NCBI GenBank assembly: GCA_035281425.1
Contig: DATEDX010000020.1
Coordinates: 1-42,607 of the forward strand
Length of the DNA stretch: 42,607 nt
DNA from: JAICND01 sp035281425
Lineage (GTDB): Bacteria > Actinomycetota > Acidimicrobiia > Spongiisociales > ZC4RG35
Reading direction: 5' to 3'
Shown: piece after piece, positions 21,533 to 29,498 of the stretch
How the letters are laid out: the number at the start of each line of letters is the position of its first letter
Numbering within the stretch: the first letter of the stretch is position 1
Translations under genes and position numbers: made by a program
The notes under the pieces: model-generated
The model's input: only the letters and a program-made list of their open reading frames with translations
The model's database searches: none
Told to the model about the DNA's origin: nothing

Positions 21533-23647
21533 TTGCTGAACCTGGAAACCCTCAAGACCCAATTCGAGAAGTGGCGCCGGACCCCGGCGGTGGAGATTCT
21601 CACCGAGAAGGAGACCACCGGCCTCCTGGCGGTGGCGGCAATCGTCGGGTTGGGGATCGGAGTGGGCGCCGCCGCCCTGGTGCGGGTAATCGAAGGTATC
21701 GAAAACGGCTTCGTGGCCCTGGAGCAGTGGGCGGGGGGAACCCGGTGGTGGGTGTTCGTAGCCGTCCCGCTCGGGTTCTGGCTGGCCTGGCAGCTGGCCC
21801 GCTCCCTGGCGCCGGAGGTGGAGGGTGACGGAGTGCCCGACGTCATCGCCGCCCTGGCCCTCCATGCCGGCCGGGTGCGGGGAGCGGTCATCCCCACCAA
21901 GATCGTCGCCACGGCTCTCACCTTGGGAGGCGGGGGCTCGGGAGGTCGAGAGGGTCCCATCGTCCAGATCGGCAGCGCTACCGGCTCGGTGATCTCCCGC
22001 TTCTTCCGGCTGGGCCAGGATCAAATCCGGAGCATGGTGGCCGCCGGCGCCGGAGCGGGGATCGGGGCCAGCTTCAACGCTCCCATCGCCGGCATGCTTT
22101 TCGCCCTCGAGGTGATCCTTCGCAGCTTCGCCGTGCGTCACATGTCGGCCATCGTCATCGCCTCGGTGGTGGCCGCTATCACCACCCGAAGCCTGGTCGG
22201 CCAGGAACTGACCCTCCGCGCCACCTCACACACCGTCGACGACTTCCGTCAGCTGCTCTTGTACGTGGGGCTGGCATTGCTGGCCGCCATCGCCGGGGTG
22301 ATCCTCCTCAAAGTCATCGCTTGGATCGACTCCAGTGTCCGTCCCCAGGTCAAGGGTTGGTTGCGACCGGTTTCCTTCGGGTTGCTGGTGGCCACCATCG
22401 GATTCTTCATTCCCGAGGTGCTGGGCACCGGTCAGCAGTTCCTCCAACAGCTGCTGTTCGAAGCGGAGCTGGCGGAGCGAGCCGGGATCAGCGTCGGTCA
22501 GGTGGCCTGGTGGGGCCTGGCTCTGCTCGCCGTCGCCAAACTGGTCGCCACGGCATTCACCACCACCTCGGGTGCGGCCGGAGGCGCCTTTTTTCCCAGC
22601 CTTTTCATTGGAGGTGTTCTGGGAGCGGCGGCGGGGCGCCTGGTGGAGCCCTTCTGGACGGTGAGTTCGGTAGAGCCGGGCGCTCTAGCCGTGGTAGGCA
22701 TGGCAACCATGGTGGCGGCGGTAGCCCGGGCCCCGCTCACCGCCATGATGCTGGTCTTCGAGATCACCGGGGGGCGGGACTACGGACTCATCCTGCCTCT
22801 CATGCTCGGGACCACCTTGGCCACATTCTTGGCCGACCGCCTCCACCCCGGGAGTATCTACGTGGGGGTGCTGCGCCGGCGGGGGATCACCATCACCGAT
22901 CGAGCCGATCTCGACATCCTCGATACAGTCACCGTCGGGCAGGTCATGTATCGGCCCCACATCGTTGCTCGCCCGGACCAGCAGGTTGCGGCGGTGCGGG
23001 CGGCGATGACCGACCACCGCTACCACGGAGTAGTGGTGCTGGATGAAGACGACCTGGCCGGAATCGTCACCATCAGCGACCTGGTCAGGGCCGGGCCTGA
23101 AGTCGATCAGATGACGGTGGGGGAGGTGATGACCCGGCGGCCCGCCACGGTCACCCCGGCCACCCCGGTGTCTCAGGCCCTGGAGCGAATGGCCGGCCTG
23201 GGGGTGGGGAGACTGCCGGTGGTGGCCGAGGACGGCAGCGGCCGCTTTTTGGGATTGTTCCGCCGGGAAGAGGCAGTACGGGCCTATCACCAGGCCTTGG
23301 CAGGCCGCACCGACCAGGAGCTGGTCCGGCGCCGTCTCGATCAGCGCACCGATCCTGGCGCCGGGTACTACGACTTTCGGATCCCGGCCGGTTCCATGGC
23401 GGACGGCAAGTTGGTGCAGGAAGTTGCCTGGCCGGCCGGCTCCACCCTCGTCTCCATCCGTCGCCAGCGGGAGGTTCTGGTCCCCACCGGAGGCTCGCAG
23501 CTAATCGCCGGAGACGTGATCACCGCATTCGGCACCCCCGCCTCCCGCAACGAGATGATCGAACGCCTCAACGCCGGAGCCGAAGAACCAACCGCCGAGA
23601 TCGTCCTCGAACCGCCCGATGAGTCCACCGCCTCACCCGCTCCCTGA
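21533..23647 (+). CDS. ClC-family chloride channel/transporter with CBS pair and TrkA-C domain
   Basis: This 704-aa protein has a ClC membrane core (about residues 25-445). It contains GREGP with the gating Glu140, SFNAPIAGMLFALEV, and AFFPSLFIGG. The position of the internal proton-pathway Glu203 of the E. coli exchanger is Val194 here, as in channel-type ClCs, and the selectivity loop is GDGVP instead of GSGIP. A CBS pair follows (about 465-590), then a TrkA-C/RCK-C domain (about 600-690, GSMADGKLVQEVAWPAGSTLVSIRR). Both tails bind nucleotides or other small ligands and suggest gating by cytoplasmic signals. Exchanger versus channel cannot be decided from sequence. The start is TTG at 21533; TACCCT (21514-21519) is a possible -10 box. 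Confidence 0.93.
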   Translation: MLNLETLKTQFEKWRRTPAVEILTEKETTGLLAVAAIVGLGIGVGAAALVRVIEGIENGFVALEQWAGGTRWWVFVAVPLGFWLAWQLARSLAPEVEGDGVPDVIAALALHAGRVRGAVIPTKIVATALTLGGGGSGGREGPIVQIGSATGSVISRFFRLGQDQIRSMVAAGAGAGIGASFNAPIAGMLFALEVILRSFAVRHMSAIVIASVVAAITTRSLVGQELTLRATSHTVDDFRQLLLYVGLALLAAIAGVILLKVIAWIDSSVRPQVKGWLRPVSFGLLVATIGFFIPEVLGTGQQFLQQLLFEAELAERAGISVGQVAWWGLALLAVAKLVATAFTTTSGAAGGAFFPSLFIGGVLGAAAGRLVEPFWTVSSVEPGALAVVGMATMVAAVARAPLTAMMLVFEITGGRDYGLILPLMLGTTLATFLADRLHPGSIYVGVLRRRGITITDRADLDILDTVTVGQVMYRPHIVARPDQQVAAVRAAMTDHRYHGVVVLDEDDLAGIVTISDLVRAGPEVDQMTVGEVMTRRPATVTPATPVSQALERMAGLGVGRLPVVAEDGSGRFLGLFRREEAVRAYHQALAGRTDQELVRRRLDQRTDPGAGYYDFRIPAGSMADGKLVQEVAWPAGSTLVSIRRQREVLVPTGGSQLIAGDVITAFGTPASRNEMIERLNAGAEEPTAEIVLEPPDESTASPAP

Positions 23648-23673
23648 CTCTCCCCTCGGAGACGGGCACGACT

Positions 23674-23679
23674 TAGTAT
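23674..23679 (+). promoter_or_regulatory. -10 box TAGTAT, leaderless transcript
   Basis: The last T lies exactly 7 bases before the A of the ATG at 23686. No Shine-Dalgarno sequence is present. Confidence 0.5.
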
Positions 23680-23685
23680 GAGCTG

Positions 23686-24642
23686 ATGGAACCTGGTGCG
23701 CTGTTGATCGCCGCGGCGGCCGTGATCGGGGTGATCATCCTGATCCTCAATCGGCGCCGCAAGGCCCTGCAGGCTGAACTCGGCATCGAACCCCCTGCGG
23801 GCCGCCGGAGCCGCCGTCCCGCTCCCATCCCGGCTAGTGCCATCGAGATTTCTGATCCGCGGCCGGTGGTGGCGGACTTCGAAGTCGTCGGTACCGCGGC
23901 CCGGGTTACTTTCGATGTGCCTTTCCCGGAAGACGGTGATGAAGTCCTCTCCGACCTGTTGGTGGGCGAGGCCATCGAGGTGGTACGCGAGCGGCGCCAC
24001 TCGCTTCCCTTAGCCAGCCTGACCGAGGTGGTGGCGCTGGCCGGGCGGGGAAGCCAGGTGGTGGTGGGGACCGCCAAGCTCGATACTCCCGGGCAGCTCC
24101 CCCCCAAAGTCGAATCGGTCAGCCTCCTCAACCTCTCCACCTTTGCCCGTGACCCCCTGCAGGAGTCGTTCGAACTCGATGCCGCCGACATCCATCCGGG
24201 TACTCTTGCCCATGAACGGAAAGACGAATTGGGGCCGCTGATGGACGAGATCCGCCTCCCCAAGGCTGTCGATACCGGGCTCCGAGCTCAGGGGATCGAT
24301 CCCCTTACGTCTTCGGCGGGAGAACTCGTCACCGGGCTCCTGCGGTTGTTCGGCTACCAGGTAAACGCCGCCGGGTTGAGTGGATGGCTGGCAGCCAAAG
24401 GGGGAGAACGCACCTACATCGTGGAAGACCGCTACCGGCCCGGCGACCACCCTGAAATCGACGAACATGCCATCCGCCGCTTCATGGTCGAGTTCGCTTC
24501 CTCCGGGGCCGAACGGGGCTTGCTGGTCTCCGAGAAATATGGGCCGTTCGAGATCTACACCCTGGAGAAGCGGGAGCCGAGGGTCAGGTTCATCACCCGG
24601 GAGCGCATCCAGAAACTGATCGATTCCCTGGCCCTTTCCTGA
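23686..24642 (+). CDS. Membrane-anchored protein with Mrr-like C-terminal domain
   Basis: This 318-aa protein has one N-terminal membrane helix (LLIAAAAVIGVIILIL), a positively charged stretch (RRRK), an uncharacterised middle (about 50-200), and a C-terminal domain. That domain reads like the Mrr/restriction-endonuclease-like fold: ELVTGLLRLFGYQVNAAG, then HAIRRFMVEFASSGAERGLLVSEKYGPFEIYTLEK and a final RERIQKLIDSL. The usual catalytic D...(E/Q)xK residues are not obvious, so it may be a non-cleaving relative (inference). No methylase or other restriction gene is adjacent. It could instead be an unrelated alpha/beta domain. The start is a leaderless ATG. Confidence 0.65.
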   Translation: MEPGALLIAAAAVIGVIILILNRRRKALQAELGIEPPAGRRSRRPAPIPASAIEISDPRPVVADFEVVGTAARVTFDVPFPEDGDEVLSDLLVGEAIEVVRERRHSLPLASLTEVVALAGRGSQVVVGTAKLDTPGQLPPKVESVSLLNLSTFARDPLQESFELDAADIHPGTLAHERKDELGPLMDEIRLPKAVDTGLRAQGIDPLTSSAGELVTGLLRLFGYQVNAAGLSGWLAAKGGERTYIVEDRYRPGDHPEIDEHAIRRFMVEFASSGAERGLLVSEKYGPFEIYTLEKREPRVRFITRERIQKLIDSLALS

Positions 24643-24705
24643 ATCGACCGGAACCGAAGAGACCCACCTCGGCTAGCATCGGACCTACAAGGAGGCCGAT
24701 ACCGC

Positions 24706-24891
24706 ATGTTCTCACCAAAAGGCCCAGAGTGGATCATCATCTTGGTGGTGGTGCTCCTGATTTTCGGCGCCCGCAAACTTCCCGAACTAGCCCGCTCGTT
24801 GGGTGCGTCGGCCAAGGAGTTCCGCAAGGGGATTCAGGAAGGCTCCCAGGAAGAAACCGCCGCCGAGAAAGAACCCAAAGCGGCCGAATAG
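24706..24891 (+). CDS. tatA: Sec-independent translocase subunit TatA/E
   Basis: This 61-aa protein has one N-terminal membrane helix (EWIIILVVVLLIFGARKLPELARSLG) with the hinge FGARKLPELARSLG that defines TatA/E, then an amphipathic helix (AKEFRKGI) and an acidic tail. TatA forms the pore of the twin-arginine pathway that exports folded proteins across the cell membrane. tatB and tatC are not adjacent. The ATG at 24706 follows AAGGAGG (24689-24695), and TAGCAT (24674-24679) is a plausible -10 box. Exported cofactor enzymes are its usual cargo, but no partner can be assigned here. Confidence 0.93.
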   Translation: MFSPKGPEWIIILVVVLLIFGARKLPELARSLGASAKEFRKGIQEGSQEETAAEKEPKAAE

Positions 24892-24903
24892 CAGCCGCTG
24901 CTG

Positions 24904-24918
24904 GCTCCCCCCGGGAGC
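24904..24918. terminator. Short hairpin between convergent genes
   Basis: GCTCCC pairs with GGGAGC around a CCC loop, 12 bases after the tatA stop and abutting the stop of the convergent zincin-like gene. No T-tract follows. Confidence 0.45.
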
Positions 24919-25943
24919 TAGCTCAACTCCTCTAGGAGCACCCTGGCCGCCCACCCCAGGGGATCTTCCAATTCATCGTTGGTGGGCAAACGGTCCGGCC
25001 CCAACCAGATGTTGTCGAGAGCTTCCACCCCGTAGCGCCGTTCCACCTCCCGGCAGAACCCCGCTCCTCGGTCGGTGAGTTCCTGGGTGGCCATCGGTAA
25101 TCCCAGCATCGGGATCTCATCGGGCCGGTGGCTATGCAATCTGTCGAGGGATGGAAGCATCTTGGGAAAGGCTCGGTCCACCAGCACCCGGCGGTAGCCG
25201 CTGGTCACCGCCAAGAACGATTCCAGATTTTGACGATGAGCGGTTCCCTCTTTGCCCCCGGTTAGTTCTTCCAGAGTGGCCGGATCGGCCAGCTTTTCCG
25301 GTAGGGAACCAGGATCTTCACCCCAGATCTCCATCAGCTTCTCCGGGTCGGGGACCAGGTAGGCGGCGTAGGTCTCGATCAGGTGCCCCAAGGTCTCGGT
25401 CAGCCAGGGAACCCGGAACAGTGCGGCATGGGCGATCTCCGAAGCCGCTACCGAAAGCCGCACCTCCCGGGGATCGGTGGCGAGTAACGCCTCCGCCGCT
25501 TCCAGGCCGGGCCCAATGATGAGGAGCCGCGCTTCTCCATCCAAGGGAAAACCCGACTCGAAGGCTCCCATGGTGGTAGCAGCAATGGTTCCGGCGAGGG
25601 TCCCCACCTGCATGCCTGCCACCGCTGCCCCCATTCCCGGAATCATCCCGGGACCGGATTCGCTGAAGGCCTCAGCCACGTATGCCAGCCTCTCCAGCGA
25701 CTCATCGACCCACTGGCGACGATCAACTACCGCCACCGCAGTCACGGGGACGGGGAAGGGCGCCTGAGCCTCGATCTGGCTTTGGGCGAGCAAGCTCAGT
25801 TCCTCGACTTGTTCGGCGGCCCATGGATCGACCGGCTGGGTTTCACCGGCCAGATGTCGAGCCACCTCGCCAGCCAGTTTCCAGTTGACCGGGCCCGGCT
25901 GATTGAAGAGTTCGAACAGACGGGAAAACAGATCGTCAGGCAT
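24918..25943 (-). CDS. Zincin_2/DUF2342-family protein with broken HExxH motif
   Basis: This 341-aa protein matches the actinobacterial family annotated as zinc-dependent metalloprotease or coenzyme F420 biosynthesis-associated protein (DUF2342). Supporting segments are VNWKLAGEVARHLA near the start, FPLDGEARLLIIGPGL, the FRVPWL after the metal motif, and the C-terminal VERRYGVEALDNIWLGPDRLPTNDELEDPLGW. Where active members have HExxH, this one has SEIAH (residues 168-172, codon TCG for Ser168), so the first zinc ligand is lost. It is probably not a protease; its role is unknown. It starts at ATG 25943, 5 bases from a heptamer array, and is divergent from moaE. Confidence 0.82.
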   Translation of the reverse strand: MPDDLFSRLFELFNQPGPVNWKLAGEVARHLAGETQPVDPWAAEQVEELSLLAQSQIEAQAPFPVPVTAVAVVDRRQWVDESLERLAYVAEAFSESGPGMIPGMGAAVAGMQVGTLAGTIAATTMGAFESGFPLDGEARLLIIGPGLEAAEALLATDPREVRLSVAASEIAHAALFRVPWLTETLGHLIETYAAYLVPDPEKLMEIWGEDPGSLPEKLADPATLEELTGGKEGTAHRQNLESFLAVTSGYRRVLVDRAFPKMLPSLDRLHSHRPDEIPMLGLPMATQELTDRGAGFCREVERRYGVEALDNIWLGPDRLPTNDELEDPLGWAARVLLEELS

Positions 25944-25948
25944 GGGTC

Positions 25949-26025
25949 AGCCGGGAGACGGAAGCCGGGAGACGGAAGACGAATTGCTGACAGCTGATGG
26001 CTGGTAGCTGACAGCTGATGGCTCT
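25949..26025. repeat. Heptamer repeat array (AGCCGGG/AGACGGA then CAGCTGA types)
   Basis: Eleven 7-bp units: AGCCGGG and AGACGGA alternate twice, then AGACGAA, TTGCTGA, CAGCTGA, TGGCTGG, TAGCTGA, CAGCTGA and TGGCTCT. It fills the gap between the divergent zincin-like gene and moaE and joins two unit types found separately elsewhere in the window. Confidence 0.82.
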
Positions 26026-26027
26026 CA

Positions 26028-26033
26028 TAGACT
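26028..26033 (+). promoter_or_regulatory. -10 box TAGACT for moaE, directly after the repeat array
   Basis: The box lies in CTCATAGACTCCCC (26024-26037), identical to the sequence before the NYN-LOTUS gene. The predicted start near 26040 gives a leader of about 3 bases to the ATG at 26043. Confidence 0.5.
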
Positions 26034-26042
26034 CCCCATGTT

Positions 26043-26477
26043 ATGGAGCGGCTGCCGGTATCCACGCGGGTGAAGGTGAGGCCGGAGCCCCTCGAGCCGG
26101 CTTTCCTGCTCGAGGAGGTGGAAAGCCCCCGGGCGGGAGCGGTGGTGTTGTTTCTGGGAACCGCCCGGGACCACTCCAATGACGTCACCGGGATCACCCA
26201 CCTCGAATATGAGGCTTACCCCGAGATGGTCGAGGCCAAGATCGAAGAGGTGGTTTCCGAAGCCATCGGCCGGTGGGACCTGATCGGGGTGGTGGTGGAG
26301 CATCGGGTGGGGATGGTTGCCACCGGGGAGGCCGCGGTGGCGGTGGCGGTGTCGGCCGCCCATCGCCAGGAGGCATTTGAAGCTGGCCGGTTCCTGATCG
26401 ACGAACTCAAGGCCCGGGCGCCGATCTGGAAGAAAGAACACTGGCCGGGCGGGGGCGATTGGGTAAAAGGGGCCTGA
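26043..26477 (+). CDS. moaE: Molybdopterin synthase catalytic subunit (MoaE)
   Basis: MoaE (144 aa) with MoaD converts cyclic pyranopterin monophosphate to molybdopterin. Motifs: GAVVLFLGTARDH, LEYEAYPEM, VVEHRVGMVATGEAAVAVAVSAAHRQEAF, and the active-site Lys segment PIWKKEHW. moaD is not adjacent. It would support the CoxL-like enzyme encoded 20 kb away. An ATG at 26038 is out of frame, so 26043 is used. The promoter follows a heptamer array of the same CAGCTGA style as the one before the CoxL-like gene. Confidence 0.95.
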   Translation: MERLPVSTRVKVRPEPLEPAFLLEEVESPRAGAVVLFLGTARDHSNDVTGITHLEYEAYPEMVEAKIEEVVSEAIGRWDLIGVVVEHRVGMVATGEAAVAVAVSAAHRQEAFEAGRFLIDELKARAPIWKKEHWPGGGDWVKGA

Positions 26478-26555
26478 ATTGCCCCGGTCCTTTCCGTCCT
26501 CGCCACCAGCACCGCCTCTATTGTCTCCGGCTCAGGTCGCGGTGAGGAGATGGCA

Positions 26556-28433
26556 ATGACGACTCTGATCGATTCGGTTCCCGGCGTCGGTGCCGGCTAC
26601 GCCACGGTGGCGGCCAAGGTCCGGGATTGGGCCACTTCCACTCCCGAAGCGGTAGCGATGCGGGAGAAGGACTACGGGATCTGGCAGGAGATCACCTGGG
26701 AGCGGCTATGGGATCAGGTACTAGCCGCCGCCCATGGACTACTGGCGCTCGAGGTGCAACCCGGTGATCGGGTCTCGATCCACTCCGAAGACCGACCGGA
26801 GTGGGTGATCCTCGACTTGGCGACGGTGGCGGTGCGAGGGGTCACCGTTGGTCTCTATCCCACCAATCCCGCCGCCGAGGTCGAATATCTCCTCAACGAC
26901 TCCGGGGCCCGCATCCACCTGGCTGAGGATCAGGAGCAGGCCGACAAGGTGATGGAAGTCATCGAGCGCCTGCCGGCGCTGGAGAAGATCATCCACGCCG
27001 AGCCCCGCGGGTTCCGGGCCTGGCGGGACGACCCTCGGTTCATCTTTTGGGACGACTTCCTCGAACTGGGCCGGCGACACCAAGCCGAACATCCTGGAGA
27101 AGTCGAGCGGCGCATGGCCGAAGCGCAAGGAGACGATGTCATCACCCTCGTCTACACGTCGGGCACCACCGGCCCTCCCAAAGGGGCGATGCTCACCAAC
27201 GCCAACTTCACCTACTGCGCCGAGAAGGTGATCCTGGTCGACGGGCGTATCCCCAGTAACAAGAAGCCGGGACCGGATGATCAGATCGTCACCTATCTGC
27301 CGCTGTGCCACGTTGCCGAGCGCATCTTCTCCACCTGGACCATGGCTCAGTGCGGCACCGTCCTCAATTTCGCCGAGTCGATCGAAACCGTTCAGCAGAA
27401 CCTGCGCGAGGTCCAGCCCACGCTGTTCTTCGCCGTCCCCCGGATCTGGGAGAAGATCCACGCCACCGTTCTCATCAAGGGCAAAGACTCCACCTGGTTC
27501 AAACGAATCTGGTTTGGAGCCGGTATCCGCCTAGCCGGAATCGTCGGCCGGGAGAAGGTGAAAAACGGCGGCAACCACACTCTCCTCAGCCGTCTCCTCT
27601 TCGCCATCGGTTATCCGCTGGTTTTCCGAGCTCTGCTGGAGCGGATTGGGCTGCGGCGCTGCCGGTGGGCTGGCTCCGGAGCAGCTCCCATCGCCCCGGA
27701 GGTCCTCGAATTCTTCATGGGTCTCGGAGTGCCGGTGTACGAGCTATATGGGATGACTGAGAACGCGGCGGTGGCCACCTACAACCCGGCTGGAAACATG
27801 AAGCTGGGAACGGTGGGGGTGCCCTATCCGGGTACCGAGCTACGCATCGACCCTGAGACCGGGGAGATCCAAACCAGGCATCCCGGCGTGTTCAAGGGCT
27901 ACTGGAACAAGGCGGACAAGACCGCCGAGACCTTCACCGAGGACGGTTTCCTCAAAACCGGCGATGTCGGGGAGTGGGTCGACGGGACCCACGTCCGCAT
28001 CGTCGACCGAATGAAGGACATCATCATCACCTCCGGAGGGAAAAACGTTTCGCCTTCGGAGATCGAGAACAAGCTCAAGACCTCTCCCTACGTCAAAGAG
28101 GCGATGGTGGTGGGCGACCGCCGCAACTACCTGGCGGCCCTCATCGGGATCGAATACGACACGGTGGGCGACTGGGCCACCCGCAAAGGAATCCCTTACA
28201 CCACCTACCGGGACCTCTCGGAGAAGCCCGAGGTGCTGGAACTGATCCAAGGGGTGGTTGATCGCACCAACGAACAGTTCGCCCGGGCCGAGTCGATCCG
28301 CAAGTTCCGGCTCATCCCCAAAGAGCTCGACCATGAAGACGGCGAGCTGACCGCCACCCAAAAACTGAAGCGGCGGTCGATGGAGGAGATGTTCTCGGAC
28401 CTAATTGAGGACATGTACAGGTCTAAGGCATGA
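26556..28433 (+). CDS. Long-chain fatty acid-CoA ligase (FadD15-like)
   Basis: This 625-aa AMP-forming ligase activates a carboxylic acid to its CoA thioester. It has the AMP-binding P-loop VYTSGTTGPPKGAML, the A5 motif YGMTENAAV, LKTGDVGEWVDG and the hinge IVDRMKDIIITSGGKNVSPSEIE. The inserted region after PRIWEKIHA is typical of the long-chain FadD15/FACS class. The ATG at 26556 is chosen because GAGGAG lies 6 bases upstream; the ATG at 26550 directly touches it. TATTGT (26519-26524) may be the -10 box. Its TGA overlaps the ATG of livH (ATGA, 28430-28433), so the ligase is coupled to the ABC importer and probably activates the imported compound or a product of it. Confidence 0.93.
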   Translation: MTTLIDSVPGVGAGYATVAAKVRDWATSTPEAVAMREKDYGIWQEITWERLWDQVLAAAHGLLALEVQPGDRVSIHSEDRPEWVILDLATVAVRGVTVGLYPTNPAAEVEYLLNDSGARIHLAEDQEQADKVMEVIERLPALEKIIHAEPRGFRAWRDDPRFIFWDDFLELGRRHQAEHPGEVERRMAEAQGDDVITLVYTSGTTGPPKGAMLTNANFTYCAEKVILVDGRIPSNKKPGPDDQIVTYLPLCHVAERIFSTWTMAQCGTVLNFAESIETVQQNLREVQPTLFFAVPRIWEKIHATVLIKGKDSTWFKRIWFGAGIRLAGIVGREKVKNGGNHTLLSRLLFAIGYPLVFRALLERIGLRRCRWAGSGAAPIAPEVLEFFMGLGVPVYELYGMTENAAVATYNPAGNMKLGTVGVPYPGTELRIDPETGEIQTRHPGVFKGYWNKADKTAETFTEDGFLKTGDVGEWVDGTHVRIVDRMKDIIITSGGKNVSPSEIENKLKTSPYVKEAMVVGDRRNYLAALIGIEYDTVGDWATRKGIPYTTYRDLSEKPEVLELIQGVVDRTNEQFARAESIRKFRLIPKELDHEDGELTATQKLKRRSMEEMFSDLIEDMYRSKA

Positions 28434-29404
28434 TTCCAGCCGTGGTGGCGCAGACCACCCTGGTCGGATTCGACAAATTCCTCAACGCCCTCATCAACGG
28501 GGTTGCGCTCGGCGCGGTCTATGCCTTGCTGGCCCTCGGGTTCGTCATCATCTTCAAGGCCACACAGGTGGTCAACTTCGCCCATGGCTCGCTGGCCGCA
28601 GTGGGAGCCTTCCTCACCGCCGCCCTCGCCACCATCTACCAGTTCCCGGGCAGGCTGATCCCGGAGGCGCCCGCCTGGCTCCGCTGGAGTCTCTCCGCCA
28701 TCTTCGCGGTCGCCGCCGCCGCGGTAGTGGGGTTGATCGTCGAACGGCTGTTCATCCGCCCTATGGTGGGGGAGCCGCTCTTTTCGGTGGCGATCATCAC
28801 CATCGGTGCCGACATCGTCATCCGCACCATCAACGACGACTTCGTCGGTCAGGGTGCCCGTTCCCTCGGTGATCCCTGGGGTCTCTCAGTGGTGGTGTGG
28901 GGCAACCAGCGGATCAATCAAACTCAACTGGTGACTATCGGGGTGGCGGTTCTCTGTTTCCTCCTCATCGCCTGGTTCTTCCGCAGCCGCCTCGGGGTGG
29001 CGATGCGAGCCACCGCCTTCGACCAGGAAGCCGCGCAGGCGCAGGGGATCAACGTCGGCCGGATTTTCGCCGTGGCTTGGGCGATCGGGGCGGCGCTGGC
29101 GGCGGTGGCGGGGATCTTCTCCTCGGTCCTGCCCCGGGCGGCGGGGGTGTCCAACACCACCGCCTTCGTCGTGTTTCGGGCTTTCCCGGCAGTGATCATC
29201 GGGGGGCTCGACTCGGTGATCGGGGCAGTGGTGGCCGGCTTCCTGGTGGGGATCGCCGAGTTCGTCATCGGCACCTATTCGGCTGGCTATTCCAGCGTGC
29301 TGGGGGTGGGCTTTGGTTCGGTGGTGCCCTACCTGCTGATGCTGATCTTCTTGCTTTTCCGCCCCTACGGCCTCTTCGGCACGGAGGAGATCAGGAGAGT
29401 ATGA
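28430..29404 (+). CDS. livH: Branched-chain amino acid-type ABC permease (LivH family)
   Basis: This 324-aa permease has about eight membrane segments. It starts LINGVALGAVYALLALGFVIIFKATQVVNFAHGSLAAVGAF, the signature of LivH, and carries the ATPase-contact segment SRLGVAMRATAFDQEAAQAQGINVGRIF. With LivM it forms the membrane channel of a HAAT-family importer. Substrates of this family include branched-chain amino acids, amides, urea, aromatic acids and dicarboxylates. Coupling to an acyl-CoA ligase argues for a carboxylic acid rather than leucine (inference). The ATG overlaps the ligase stop, and its own TGA is the first base of a heptamer array. Confidence 0.93.
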   Translation: MIPAVVAQTTLVGFDKFLNALINGVALGAVYALLALGFVIIFKATQVVNFAHGSLAAVGAFLTAALATIYQFPGRLIPEAPAWLRWSLSAIFAVAAAAVVGLIVERLFIRPMVGEPLFSVAIITIGADIVIRTINDDFVGQGARSLGDPWGLSVVVWGNQRINQTQLVTIGVAVLCFLLIAWFFRSRLGVAMRATAFDQEAAQAQGINVGRIFAVAWAIGAALAAVAGIFSSVLPRAAGVSNTTAFVVFRAFPAVIIGGLDSVIGAVVAGFLVGIAEFVIGTYSAGYSSVLGVGFGSVVPYLLMLIFLLFRPYGLFGTEEIRRV

Positions 29405-29483
29405 GACGCGAGACGCGAGACGCGAGACGCGAGACCAACGACGCACCTTCCGTCTTCCGTCTTCCGTCTTCCGTCTTCCGTCT
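29404..29483. repeat. Two opposed heptamer arrays between livH and livM
   Basis: Four AGACGCG units (29404-29431), starting on the A of the livH stop codon, are followed by AGACCAA and CGACGCA. Then come five TCCGTCT units (29449-29483), the reverse complement of AGACGGA. In RNA the AGACG blocks can pair with CGTCT blocks, giving a stem of 5-bp pieces separated by 2-base mismatches. A GGAGG for livM follows. Confidence 0.88.
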
Positions 29484-29498
29484 GGCCGGAGGCCTCAG

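Noticed and set aside
21238..21960. Full 240-aa frame as the DUF2277 gene.
   Set aside because: Only the last 69 residues match the family; the rest is the antisense of the ClC gene.
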